Made by a program: the position numbers and the translations under genes. From Nymphaea colorata (Eukaryota; Streptophyta; Magnoliopsida; Nymphaeales; Nymphaeaceae), in NCBI RefSeq assembly GCF_008831285.2, contig NC_045141.1:7119353-7183352 (forward strand): 64,000 bases of DNA. Reading direction: 5' to 3'. Below the pieces are notes generated by a model. That model did no database searches, had not been told where the DNA came from, and was given only the letters and a program-made list of their open reading frames with translations. Positions 12,363-22,431 of this stretch are shown piece by piece. Positions within the stretch are counted from its first letter, which is position 1, and each line of letters opens with the position of its first letter.

Positions 12363-13439
12363 GCTATTCCTTGATAAGCTTAAAAATTTGGTAAAATTTC
12401 AACCAAGTACTCAAAAAAAGGGGTCTAGCTCAAAACAAGTTGAATTTTTAAGATTTTTGGTCTATGTTTTGGTTTGAGCTACATTAGCACTCATCCTAGA
12501 CCCAACCAGACTCACTACAGAAGTCATGGGAGTAGGATCAGTCAGGGTGCCTGCCTCATGTAATTTCTTTTTTCCCTTTTCTTTCTTTTCTCATTTGCAG
12601 TTTAATTTTTTTCTCATGCATGTTTAGTTTTGTTTTGTTTTTAGCATGTTTAGTTTTCTTTTTGTTTATGTTTAATCTATTTTAATTCTTGCTTAGTTTA
12701 GCATGTTTATTTTCAAGATGAGATTCTTTTTTAATGTTTTTAGAGTGGGCATAGGGGTCATGTATGCCCCTCTCTTCCTTATGGCTTTCTTTTAATTTCT
12801 TGTTTTTACTTATATAGTTTTACTTAAGTCATGCATATAGAATATAGTTTCCTTTCATGCTTTCTTCAATCATGCATTGTACTATATTTTAACATGCACT
12901 AAATCACTTTACACCCACACGCACCCTTTGTTTGAAACCAAACCAGGTCAGCCTACTAGCATACCCGGAAACATTAGCCCAGGTATGCGAAAACCTGAAC
13001 CCAGTTTGGTCTTCACGCAAGAATTATTTCTAAATCATAGTTTTCTCAAATGTTTTGAAAATCAATATCTTTAAAACGATTTCAAAAATCTAGGTCATAT
13101 AGACGTGGAATCTAATCTTAGTTTACTTCTCTAAGACCTGGCTCAAACTAGTCTTAGAGCCCACCACCTGTGAACCACCAATCCCACAACCTAGATCTAA
13201 TGAACTTCCCCTAACATCTGCATAAGTTGAATAAAGATCATATCGAGAATCGTGCAGTCTGAATAGAACCCAATTCATATATTCCAATCAAGATGTTCCC
13301 AAGTAGGTTCAGACCTAGCTTAGGTAAGACTGAACCCAGTCAGTTTTGACTGGCCAAGCCTTAGTTATTTAGATCTTGAACTTTGATCAGTCTTGATTTG
13401 ACCTTAAACATCGAGTTTGGACTTAGATCTCAACAATTA
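12363..13439. other. AT-rich DNA with ttttgttta/gcatgttta repeats
   Basis: 12590-12720 contains several copies of gcatgttta and tttagtttt, a low-complexity patch. No coding frame with recognisable sequence was found. Confidence 0.5.
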
Positions 13440-13965
13440 TAATGGTAGATTGTGGATTTCAGATTTATGATCTCTGATTATGGATGTTGCATCTTAGCTA
13501 CTAAGTACTGGACTTCAAATTTTGGACTTTAAACATGGGATGATTTTGGATATTGATTTCAGATTCTAGATCTTGGATTTTAGATTTTCAATATTAGATT
13601 TTGGATTTTGGATCAGATTTTATGTAATGAATCTTGAATCATAAATTTCACATCATGGATATTCAATTTTGGATCTTGAACTATAGGTTATGGATTTTGG
13701 ATATCAGATTTTTGTTTCCCAGATTAGATTTTAGATCTTGGATCTCAATATTTGGATTTTGGATTTCAGATCTTGGATTATAGATATTTGATCTTGGATT
13801 TTGGATTTCAGGATTCAGATTTTGGATATCAGATTTTATTTTTTGGATTTCTGATTTCAGATCTCAAGCATTAGATTAAGGATGTTGTATCTCAAATTTT
13901 GGATCTGAAATATTGAACCATGATTTCAAATCTTGGATTTTGGATCCTGAATTTCCCTAACATGA
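13440..13965. repeat. Degenerate TTGGATTT/CAGATTT short tandem repeat region
   Basis: About 520 bp is built from variants of ttggattttggat, tagatttcagat and gatcttgg, with a loose period of 6-7 and 12-14 bp and no perfect long copies. The pattern is directional: purine and T on the plus strand, almost no CCAAAT. It ends where the gypsy gag fragment begins, so it may be part of that element. Confidence 0.75.
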
Positions 13966-13966
13966 T

Positions 13967-14305
13967 ATGAGATTTTGTAACTTAAATGACATCTCTTATT
14001 TCAATTTAGAACAAGAATCTCTAGAATCCTGGTCTCAATTTTTGGAGAATACGTCACCAACATGTTTACCACAGATGAAGCGCATGCTAACAAGTTTCTC
14101 TATAGTCTATGTGATGAGTTACAAAGCATGGTGTTGTCTAGCAAACCTCGAGATCTTGATAAAGCTATTACAATGGCAAGGCGAATGGATGAAAATTGGC
14201 CTCTCCTGTTTTCTCTACTTATGGCAAGGAACCAAAAAGAATGAAGAAGTTAATAAGAAGATAATCAGATTCAAGTATGTGTCCATGGTCCTCGTTGTTA
14301 ACTAG
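13967..14305 (+). pseudogene. Ty3/gypsy gag-like fragment
   Basis: Two frames overlap. The first reads ISYFNLEQESLESWSQF, matching the F-L-Q-E-S-V-x-x-Y-x-x-F pattern near the start of plant retrotransposon gag domains. From about 14041 the second frame reads MFTTDEAHANKFLYSLCDEL and then a P-R-D-L-D-K-A-I-T-M-A-R-R-M-D-E segment, which matches the conserved E-x-x-K-A-x-x-F-x-x-G-L and L-x-x-A-I-x-x-A-R-x-x-E parts of the Retrotrans_gag family. A frameshift around 14045 separates the halves. No zinc knuckle, protease or LTR was found nearby, so it is an isolated, dead fragment. Confidence 0.6.
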
Positions 14306-15289
14306 TAGTAAAAGATACTTATGAACTCTCTATCGCTGCTTTTATATGTAAACTACTTTCACTTTTCTCCTTCTTTTCAGCTGAAACTACTATATTCAGC
14401 TCGGTTGTGGGCTGCGTTTGGCACGGCCTGATATTATCAGCCGCATGGAGGTTATCCAAACCCCAATAAGTGGAGTCGCGATCGGATCCATGCCCGTGAA
14501 CAACATTGGGTATTTGTTTGTCTCCCTTGACCTGCTTGGACATGTGAATACTAAAGCCAATAGATATGGATAATGCACCAACAGGTGCAGCTTTTATTCA
14601 ATAATATTTTATTAATGGCTGTTTACTACTTGGTTTCTTGACTAAGTAAATATTATACAAATATATATATATATCTTCTCCAAGACGCCTTTTCTGAAAA
14701 ATATCTTCATGTATACTTGTCAATCGATTTTGAATAACTCATTATGTAGTCCAGTAGTCGCTATCAAGTAAAATAATTAAGGACCATGTAAAATTCAGTT
14801 CACCCTCGTCTTCTACTTAAACAAACTCAAGATTTCGAGTTACTATATTTAGCCACCTAGTTATTTGTATTTTATTTTTGATGCACACTTGGTCATAAAA
14901 TCTATACTGTTAATAAAACCGCTGACTTCTGATAATTTCTTAGTTAGAAAGGCTTGATACTTCACAAGAAAAATGAAGGCCCATTTGGATGGTTTTAAAC
15001 CTGATTACTGGGAAGGTAACCTGATTTGGATGGTGATGGGGAGCCTCCCCAAAATAGAGATCAATAAAAACTCAGTCTAGAAAAAAAGCCACACCCAAAT
15101 TTTTCCAAAAGCAAAACTTAGTTTTCCCAAAACACCTTTCTCTTTTCTCGATGAAGTTTATTAGATTGTAGTAAAATGGAACCTAGTTGTTGTCATCCCA
15201 ACAAAAAGGTATATTACATAAAGTAGAGAGTAAGGTTATTTTCACTTGTCATCCAAACAAACAAAATCTGATTTTCATTCATCAAAACC
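14306..15289. other. Unassigned, possible MITE at 14979-15265
   Basis: cccatttggatgg at 14979 and catccaaac at about 15250 form a weak inverted pair of the kind seen at the ends of many plant MITEs, but the ends do not pair far enough to be sure. A TA run lies at 14660-14672. No coding sequence was recognised. Confidence 0.4.
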
Positions 15290-16099
15290 CAGTTCCTCTG
15301 CCCTCTTTGTACCTGGGTCCACCTCTTTTTACAGGTAATCTGACGCTTCCTCTACACAACCAGCCTTTGTCTAAAGTGGGGCGTCGGCTTGCTCATTGGG
15401 AAGTAAATATGCTTTTCTTTGCTGGGCGTTTATGTTTAATTAAACATATAATTAACCAAACTATAGAATTTCGGAGCAGCACTTTTCTGCTTCCGACTAT
15501 GGTGATCTGAAGGTTGAATAATCTGATGGCGTCCTTCCATTGGGGCGCTGTGGATCAGAGGAAGAGAGAGCACATTATGTGGCCTGGGATAAAATTTGTA
15601 GACCCCATACAGGAGGGAGGTGCTGGGCTAAAGAATACTTATGAAGTCAATCTGGCCAGAATTGCAGCCTTGGGTATACTTATTTGCTATAGAAAAAAAT
15701 GGTGGGCTAAATTTGTGGCCAGGAAGTATATCAAATGGAAGAGTTTACGAGGCCTAAGAATTCATTTAGATGACTCATGGCTTTTTCGTGGTGTTGTCAA
15801 AGGCTGGAGGAAAGTGGAGACTAAGGTTAAGTGGGAAGTTGGTTAAGGAAATCTTACTGGTCGGACAGGTGCTTGGCGAAGGATCATCCTGCTAAGGAAT
15901 TCAGCTGGTGTGAAGTTCTCTCAAAGAGGTGTTAGAATCTGATGTCATTCTAATGCCTCGGTTCCAAGATATACTTCTATGTTTTGGCTTTGAGAGGCCT
16001 TGCCTTCTCTCCAATGAGGACAAGTTACAAGTATTACATGGAGATAATACAAAAATTGACGCCAAGGTTTTTAAGGAGCTGATTTTCCCTAAGCATAGG
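15290..16099 (+). pseudogene. LINE reverse transcriptase C-terminal region
   Basis: The frame reads SLYLGPPLFTGN, then RRLAHWEVNMLFFAGRLCLI, then LNNLMASFHWGA and EGGAGLKNTYEVNLA. These correspond to the Y-L-G-x-P-L, L-x-x-W-x-x-x-x-L-S-x-A-G-R-x-x-L-I-K, F-x-W and G-G-L-G motifs downstream of the RT palm in plant L1 elements. A TGA at 15508-15510 interrupts the frame at a position that is usually Trp, and the same frame continues after it. A second stop at 15844 is followed by recognisable sequence in another frame up to the copia insertion. The catalytic FADD region is not present in the window. Confidence 0.8.
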
Positions 16100-16401
16100 T
16101 GATAGACTGAGATTTTGATTAGAGAAGAAGGAGGTAAAGAGAAATGATGGCACAAAGTTTTACGTGGTTCAGTTTTGCAGCCTACGTCCATGAGCAAGAG
16201 AGACCAATATTCTGATTTTTTTGGTATATTAGTCCATACAATCGTTCATGCCTTTATACATCAAGAGAGTATTAAGAAAAAAAGGAAAACATGAAGCATT
16301 TCCATAAATAATATATATGTTGATTGATGACCGTTGCCGAACTTTCTTTCCTGCTGGTTTGTTACCAGATTGGTCTTCTTGAGATCGTTGCAATTCTATC
16401 A
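16100..16401 (-). repeat. Element C 3' LTR
   Basis: 302 bp, TG...CA boundaries with 7-bp terminal inverted repeat. On the minus strand TGTATAAAGG (plus 16251-16260) is the likely TATA box. Confidence 0.93.
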
Positions 16402-16410
16402 CTCCCCCTC
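16402..16410 (-). other. Element C polypurine tract
   Basis: GAGGGGGAG on the minus strand lies directly before the 3' LTR, the position where plus-strand cDNA priming occurs in LTR retrotransposons. Confidence 0.85.
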
Positions 16411-16484
16411 AAGTGGGGTGTACATGTTGTGGCATCCCCACTTGCTGGTGGCTATCTTCAATTTCATTTTGCTAACTCCTTTAG

Positions 16485-16919
16485 TCAAGGCATCGGCAAC
16501 TTGATCAGTGCCTTTAATATAAGAAGTTCTAATTTCTCCAGATATGACTTTCTCTCTGATGTAATGACAATCAATCTCAATATGTTTGGTTCTCTCATGA
16601 AATAAAGGTTTGTAGATATGTGTATTGCAGCCATGTTTTTACAAAACATGTCAATTGGCTTGGTAATACTAAAACCCAATTCTTCAACTAGGTTCTTAGT
16701 CCATGTAAGCTCACTGGCTCCAGATGCCATTGCACGGTATTTTGCTTCTGCACTAAACTTAGCAACTACTCTTTGTTTCTTTCTTTTCAATGCTAATAGA
16801 TTTCCTCCGACAAAAACACAATATCCTGTGGTAGATCTTCTGGCACTAGTGTCACCTACCCAATCAACATCAGTAAAACCAACAATGTCAATGCTTTTGT
16901 TTCTTTTGTACCAAAGTCC
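16485..16919 (-). pseudogene. Element C RNase H region
   Basis: The minus strand reads KKQRVVAKFSAEAKYRAMA and then ELTWTKNLVEELGF, the copia RNase H segment around its catalytic Glu (S-A-E-A-E-Y-R-A-M-A in active copies). The third acidic position reads CKNMAAIHI instead of CDN, so Asp has been lost. The frame then departs from the family around the usual T-K-H-I-E segment, reading P-N-I-L-R-L instead. Not functional. Confidence 0.8.
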
Positions 16920-17743
16920 CTACCCTAGAGTACCCTTCACGTATCTAAGGATGCGATCAACTGCGTTCATGTGAGATTTTCTTGGACTTTGCATGTACCT
17001 GCTAATGACTTTCACAACATAAGAAATGTTAGGACGAGTAACAGATATATATACCAATTTACCTACAAGCCGTTGGAACCTTTTTTTTTTCAACTTCTGG
17101 TTCATTGTCACATGGTCTAATTTTGAAGTTTAGGTTCAATAGGAGTGTCTACTGGTCGAGCATCTAATTTTTCAGTATCCTTTAAAATATCTAATGCATA
17201 CTTTCTTTGACATAGCATGAAACCTTTATGCGATTGAGCAACTTCAATGCCAAGAAAATATTTGAGTTTTTTCAAATCCTTTATGTTGAAGGTTTTCTTT
17301 AGATAATCTTTCAGAATCTGAATGCCTTCTGCGTCATTTCTAGCCACAACAATGTCATCCACGTAAATTAAGACCAAAGTGATGTTCTCTCTAAGTTTTT
17401 TGACAAATAAACTATTGTTTGTGTGACATTTGTGGTCTCTGTTTTTTCTAATGCCTAACTCAACTTTATGTACCAAGCTCTAGAAGATTGTTTTAAGCCA
17501 TATATCACTTTATTGAGTTTGAAGACTTTTCCTTTCCTTTCATCTGGATGTCCTGGAGGTAAAGACATAAATTTTTTCATTGAGCTCTCCTTTTAAAAAT
17601 GCATTTTTGACATCTAGTTGATGAAGACTACAATTCAAGTTGCAAGCAATAGAGAATAATATTCTCAATGTATTCATCTTTGCAACAGGAGCAAATGTTT
17701 CTTCATAATCTAACCCTTTAGTATGCGTAAACCCTTTAGCCAC
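16920..17743 (-). pseudogene. Element C reverse transcriptase
   Basis: Three pieces in different frames: 17540-17743 with MAKGFTHTKGLDYEETFAPV and H-Q-L-D-V-K-N-A-F-L (first catalytic Asp); 17117-17476 with LIYVDDIVVARND (YVDD catalytic pair kept) and K-Y-F-L-G-I-E-V-A; and 16920-17111 with K-L-V-Y-I-S-V-T-R-P-N-I. At least two frameshifts lie between them, near 17500 and 17115. In an active element this enzyme copies the RNA into cDNA inside the virus-like particle. Confidence 0.88.
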
Positions 17744-17761
17744 TTGAAATGACTTAGGCTC

Positions 17762-18960
17762 CTAAATGTTATCAAGATTTCTAATAAACTTGGCATGGTT
17801 GTTAGAAATTTGATTGTATGACACATACTTGTTGATTGGGTAGGTTTCATAATCTACTAGACATGAAGGAGCACGCCTAATTCTTTCTGATCTTCTGAGA
17901 AGTGTTGAGTTGTTCTCTACATCTTTGGTAGTTGTTGTAAGATCATGATCATTTGCGGGGCTCCCATTCTCAGTCTCATTATTGGTTCTCTGTACATCAA
18001 TCACAGTAATAAACAAGTCATCATAATCATGCAAAATTGAGTTAGTGGGCATTCCCTGACTTTGGCTATCAAGATTGACGTTAAAGTAAGGGAGAGATTC
18101 ATTGAAATGCACATCACAAGAAATAAAGATTTTTATAGAGACAGGGTTGTAGCAAACATACCCTTTACCTTGCATATCATAAACCACAAAAATGCATTTA
18201 ATAGACCGAGAACTTAACTTGTCTCTTTTTGATGGATGTTGCCACATGTATGCTACACACCCAAACACCAGAAGATGATCAAGCTTAGGTTGAGATCCTG
18301 TGAGACACTTGATAGGACTGAGGTAGTTCAACAATTTGCTCGGAGTCCTATTAATAACATAGCATGCTGTCAAATTTCCAATATTTTTTTTTTGTACATT
18401 TATTTGAAATAAGAAACTTCTTGCACCTTTGAGTAGATGTCTATTTTTCTTTTTAGGTATACCATTTTGTTGAGGTGTATCTACACAAGACGTCTCTTGT
18501 CTAATACCATGTTCATCAAGAAAAAATTTGAAATCATGATTTTTATATTCAATGCCATTGTTTGATCTAAAACTTTTAATTTTTCAATCCATATTGAGTT
18601 TCAATCATTTTGCAAAAAGGTTTTAAAGTGAGAGAGCACTTCGGACTTATTTTTTATAAAATAGACCCAAGTAGTCCTGGAGAAATCATCAATAAAAAGC
18701 ACATAGTAATGAAATCCATCCATAGAATCAATAGGCGCAGGGCCCCAAACATCAGAATGTATTAAATCAAATGGTTTTTGGCTAATTGATTCAGATAAAG
18801 AAAATTTAAGTTTAGTCATCCTAACAAATTTACATATTTCACACTCTCTACAATTGAAGCAAAGATTAGGAAATAAATAGTCTAAAATTCTAGAAGATGG
18901 ATGTCCCATCCTTTGATGCTAGATTTCTCTATTGTTGGCATGATTCCCGTTCAATGCATG
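17762..18960 (-). pseudogene. Element C integrase with GAG-pre-integrase zinc finger
   Basis: The HHCC finger reads HQRMGHPS and then CEICK, with the usual Trp before the first His turned into TAG (about 18920). The core follows: HSDVWGP keeps the first catalytic Asp. After a frameshift at about 18600 the second is RSNNGIEY (Asp replaced by Asn), and the Glu motif reads Q-Q-N-G-I-P-K-K-K (Glu replaced by Lys). The C-terminal part (17762-18373, 203 codons) is open and ends in the SERIRRAPSCLVDY linker to RT. Two of three catalytic residues are lost. Confidence 0.88.
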
Positions 18961-19032
18961 ATTCATAGTTCTTATTTGGTAGAGTCCATTGGCGAGTTTC
19001 CCTTTATCAATTGTCTTCTGAGTCGTTCGATC

Positions 19033-19464
19033 CTAAAAAATAACATTAGTAGCAGAAAATACTACACTGAAATTTAATTCCTTAGTAATTTTTGCAACAG
19101 ATAAAAGATTGTTAGTAAGCTTAGGCATAACAAGTACATTGCTAGTGTAATTTTTGTTGAAAAAATCTATGTTACCTAATCCATTGACAGCTATAGGAGC
19201 CCCATTGGCAGCAGCTACAGGACCAATATCTCTAGAATGATAATCAGAACTTAAGAGAGAAGATTTATTGGCCATGTGATCTGTGGCCCTTGAGTCAACT
19301 ACCCATTGCAAGCCTTGACCTTCAATGACATTAACAATAGTAAAAGCCATACCTGTTTTGCTTGTACCATTGTCGCACGAGGTAATTGAGATGTTGGCTG
19401 TCCTTTGAATTTGAAGATCCGTTATCATTTCAGCCAATTTGTCCAATGTAATCTGGTTTTTCAA
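19033..19464 (-). pseudogene. Element C aspartic protease
   Basis: 143 codons are open. The active site reads WVVDSRATDHM where the family has D-S-G-A; the Gly, needed for the active-site turn, is Arg (AGG, one G-to-A step from GGG). Downstream V-L-V-M-P-K-L-T-N-N-L-L-S-V-A-K-I matches the flap-to-C-terminal region of copia proteases. This enzyme would release gag, integrase and RT from the polyprotein; this copy is predicted dead. Confidence 0.88.
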
Positions 19465-19575
19465 TGAAGTGGTGGCCTAATTTGCTTGACTGGAGTTGTT
19501 CTTCCTTTTGTCTTGACTGTGACCCATGCTTCTAAAGAATGAATTCTACCCTTTGTCAGGTTTCCCATGAAGGAA

Positions 19576-19860
19576 CTAGCAGGAATCTTGAGACTGCCCA
19601 TTCCTCTTGCAGTGAGTGCATTTGACTTTTCTAGTGTCCTCACGTTTGTATTTGAAAGACCTCTTACTGATAGTAGCATACACATTATTGCATGTTGCAA
19701 AAGCTATTTTCTCTTTATTATGTATCTCTTGACAACCATCAGCCAGCATACCCATAGCCTTATGCCTGGACTTTTCACACATAAACAAAGAAAAAACTGA
19801 TGTTAGAGAAGGCAGTTCATGGCCCATAAGTATTTGACTACATAGTTGTTCATAATCATT
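19576..19860 (-). pseudogene. Element C gag C-terminus with zinc knuckle
   Basis: The frame ends with CTHCKRNGQSQDSC. This is a CCHC knuckle (C-x2-C-x4-H-x4-C) in which the His is Gln, followed at once by a TAG stop. The knuckle would bind the element's RNA during packaging. Confidence 0.8.
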
Positions 19861-20447
19861 AGGCAGTTCGGCTAGAATTTCAAAGATGCAATCTGTTCAC
19901 GTTGCTTTTCGGCATTAGTAAGGTCTGTAGTCAATGGTGCATATATGTCCATTTCATTCCAAATTGCTTTAAATGTACCAAGGTACCCACTAATAGATGA
20001 CATTCCTTTTTTTAAGTTGTCCTTCTTTTGTGTTGGTTGATACATACGGGCAGGATTGTATTGCTCACCGTAAATATCTTTGTCACCTTGCCAAACTTCT
20101 TCGACAGTTTATAAGAAGGAGAAACTGGCTGCGATCTTGGGCTCCATAGAATTTATGAGCCAAGATGCAACAATGTCATTGGTGGACCTCCATTCCTTGT
20201 ATTTTGGATCATTAACGAGAGGTTTTTTTATACTAGCATCAATATAATCTAACTTGGATTTTCCACTAAGAAATCGTGTAACTGCCTTAGACCATGGCAA
20301 ATAGTTGAAACCATCGAGCAAGGTATGAGTAATCTTGAGATTGGGGTTACCTTGTTCATGAACAACAATCTGGTGCATCAATCCTTCGCTGGTTTGAATG
20401 ATGGTAGCTTCACCGTTGTCATTCTTGGTTTCCCTTTCTTGCTCCAT
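19861..20447 (-). pseudogene. Element C gag N-terminal part
   Basis: It starts at ATG 20447 with a leader (MEQERETKNDNGEATIIQ) and then ITHTLLDGFNYLPWSKAVTR, DPKYKEWRSTNDIVASWLIN and SMEPKIAASF, the conserved copia gag (UBN2-type) order L-x-G-x-N-Y-x-x-W, W-x-x-x-x-x-x-V-x-S-W-L. TAA at 20109-20111 interrupts it; sequence of the same family (VEEVWQGDKDIYG) continues in frame beyond the stop. It resembles the gag of element A at 40.4 kb. Confidence 0.85.
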
Positions 20448-20496
20448 AATGTGTCACTACTTGAAGCTTGATGGTTTTTTCCTTGGATGATCTTCT

Positions 20497-20511
20497 TACT
20501 CTGTGATACCA
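20497..20511 (-). other. Element C primer-binding site
   Basis: The minus strand reads TGGTATCACAGAG directly after the 5' LTR. It matches the tRNA-iMet 3'-end site TGGTATCAGAG except for two extra bases (CA) in the middle, so the site is either damaged or a tolerated variant. Confidence 0.75.
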
Positions 20512-20811
20512 TGATAGACTGAGATTTTGATTAGAGAAGGAGGTAAAGAGAAATGATGGCACACAGTTTTACGTGGTTCAGCTTTGCAGCCTACGTCCAC
20601 GAGCAAGAGAGACCAATATTCTGATTTTTTTGGTATATTAGTCAATACAATCGTTCATGCCTTTGTACATCAAGAGAGTATTTAGAAAGAAAGGAAAACT
20701 TGAAGCATTTCCATAAATAATATATACGTTGATTGATGACCGTTGCCCAACTTTCTTTCCTTGCTGATTTGTTACCAGATTGGTCTTCTTGAGATCGTTG
20801 CAATTCTGTCA
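20512..20811 (-). repeat. Element C 5' LTR
   Basis: 300 bp, the promoter LTR of this minus-strand element. At the place of the TATA box of the other LTR it reads TGTACAAAGG (plus 20661-20670), a T-to-C change that should weaken the promoter. Confidence 0.93.
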
Positions 20812-21058
20812 ATAGGTCTGATAAATGAAGCACAATGGTTGGTTCACGTATTTGGCATGCAAAAATAGGCTGCCTACCCTAGGTCGATCTCAAAGACAGG
20901 GTGTGGCATCAGTGAACAATCATCAAGTAGAAGAAACTGTGCAACATCATATGCTAATGTGTTCCTTTGCAAAGTCTGTTTGGCAGATGGTGGTGGGAAA
21001 GTTCAAGAAAAAGAGTATCTCAATGCTCAACATAGCCTCTAGTCTTAAGAAGTGGTAG
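20812..21058 (+). pseudogene. LINE zf-RVT domain fragment
   Basis: After the copia, the frame reads WFTYLACKNRLPTLGRSQRQ, then VEETVQHHMLMCSFAKSVWQ. This matches the zf-RVT zinc-binding domain at the end of plant LINE ORF2 (W-x-x-x-x-x-R-L-P-T, then E-T-x-x-H-x-x-x-x-C-x-x-x-x-x-x-W). The first Cys pair is degraded, with N-N-H-Q where C-x-x-C is expected. It ends at TAG 21056-21058. It is the continuation of the fragment on the left side of element C. Confidence 0.8.
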
Positions 21059-21567
21059 TCGAGCTATAGGTGCATAAACAGGGATTTATCCATATGATCA
21101 TCTATTTACATTTGCAGTTTGTGTCCCAAGTCCATGGGCGGTGGGAGGTCAGATGAGCGTGTGACAAATGAGACCTCACTTGAGTCACTTCTGCTCCCCA
21201 TAAGCAAGATAGAGGGACTGAAGTATGCTCTTAGCTACCTTCCTCCGCCTATTGCTGACGCTTGCTTTGCTTTTTTTTGTTAACTGAGAAAACTGACACT
21301 GACTGATTCACTGACTAACTCACTGACTCCATAGTACTCCATCGACTGCCATTCTCTCTCCTCCGTCACATGATGCATCCCTCGCTCTGACGCTTGCGCT
21401 AGCCTTGCTGCAACGAGGAATGCATTGATTGACTGAGTAATCATACAGTTCTACTATTCATTCGGAAGTGAGAGAAGTCCTTAAAGAAGTAGTACTTTCA
21501 TCGGCAGGTCTGCCTGCAAGCCTGTTGGTTGAGTGAATGAGTATAATGAAGGAGGCCTAGATTTTTT
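21059..21567. other. Unassigned DNA between LINE and element D
   Basis: Contains repeated ctgactg/actgact phrases at 21286-21330. No coding sequence recognised. Its right edge is the insertion site of element D, and the DNA continues at 27945. Confidence 0.5.
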
Positions 21568-21975
21568 TGTTGGAGCTTTGCTAGAAATCTAGATAGCGCA
21601 CAAACGAAAATGCAGAAATTCGAAAGAAATGTTCATGATTCATGTGTTTCATAAAGGGCGGAAGAAGAACCTGTAGAGGCGACCGCCGACTGAATGTCGG
21701 CGGCTGTGGGAAGAACGGCTACAGTCCCCGTAGAGTCGTTTCCCAGTGGCATTGGCGGCGGCGGTGGCGGCGGCGGCAATGGGTTTCTCTCCTCAGCCAT
21801 AGCAGCCCAGTGATGGGGACAGGTAATTCACGTATGGCTAAGGGGACCGATTACCCAGACGGTAAAAACTTGATGTGTCTCACACCATCACAAGACACGA
21901 GTATTTATACTTAGGGTCCGAAACGGATATGGACCCGTATCGACGCAGGACTATCCAGATGGGAAAATCCGAACA
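21568..21975 (-). repeat. Element D 3' LTR (408 bp)
   Basis: It contains a GGC-rich block at 21693-21776, of which 70 bp are missing from the 5' LTR. A hairpin of eight base pairs (ccgccgac/gtcggcgg) sits at 21683-21703. On the minus strand GTATAAATAC (plus 21901-21910) is a good TATA box. Confidence 0.93.
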
Positions 21976-21985
21976 ATCTCCCACT
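21976..21985 (-). other. Element D polypurine tract
   Basis: AGTGGGAGAT on the minus strand abuts the 3' LTR, the classic plant copia junction (GTGGGAGAT followed by TGTT). Confidence 0.88.
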
Positions 21986-22149
21986 AGTCCAAGTCGATAT
22001 CAAGGGTAAACAAAATGAATGGATTAGCCTTAAAATCCATTCCAAGGTCCCACCTTTACAAAACTTCTCAACAAACAAATGAGAATACAACATAAATAGA
22101 CAACAAACTGTATGTGATCACATTAATAAATGTTTGTATAATAGTGTGT

Positions 22150-22431
22150 TTACATTGAACTACACAAACCCATCCTCTTAACATGTTCAAAGAACATACC
22201 AGATGCTAGCGCTTTAGTAAGAGGATCTGCAACCATATTTGTAGTCCCAATGTGTTGAATACACACTAGTTGATTCTCTATCCTTTCCTTAACAACAAAA
22301 TACTTAAGTTCCATATGCTTACAAAAAGTAGTACTTTTGTTGTTGTTGGAAAAGGACACTGCAGCTTCATTATCATAGTGAACCTTAAGTGGTCTATCAA
22401 TAGATTCCACTATCTTGATCTGCAGATGCAT
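22150..22431 (-). pseudogene. Element D RNase H, C-terminal remnant
   Basis: 93 codons reading [20 protein letters not shown], then KHMELKYFVVKERIENQLV and T-N-M-V-A-D-P-L-T-K-A-L, the end of a copia RNase H. The third catalytic Asp (Y-D-N) is present, but the N-terminal half with the first Asp and the Glu is missing because of an internal deletion at about 22425-22440 that fuses this piece to the RT. No function expected. Confidence 0.9.

Larger units (their letters stand above)
16100..20811 (-). mobile_element. Complete Ty1/copia element C (4.7 kb), inactive
   Basis: Both LTRs begin TGATAGA and end TCTATCA or TCTGTCA (read on plus), and the element is flanked by the 5-bp duplication atagg (16095-16099 and 20812-20816). 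Order on the minus strand is LTR, primer site, gag, protease, integrase, reverse transcriptase, RNase H, polypurine tract, LTR, the Ty1/copia order. By my alignment the LTRs differ at about 13 of 300 positions, so the insertion is not recent. All genes are broken, with stops, frameshifts and lost catalytic residues. Confidence 0.95.
15290..21058 (+). mobile_element. LINE (L1-type) 3' half, split by copia element C
   Basis: The left part (to 16099) matches the C-terminal region of plant LINE reverse transcriptase, and the right part (from 20812) matches the zf-RVT domain that follows it. The 4.7 kb copia between them carries a 5-bp duplication of the LINE sequence (atagg). The LINE is 5' truncated, as is common, and broken by stops. 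Its 3' end is somewhere after 21058; no poly-A tail is evident. Confidence 0.8.

Noticed and set aside
14979-15265. MITE with tttggatgg/ccatccaaa ends
   Set aside because: The inverted match is only about 9 bp with poor extension, so I mention it in the intergenic entry but do not call an element.
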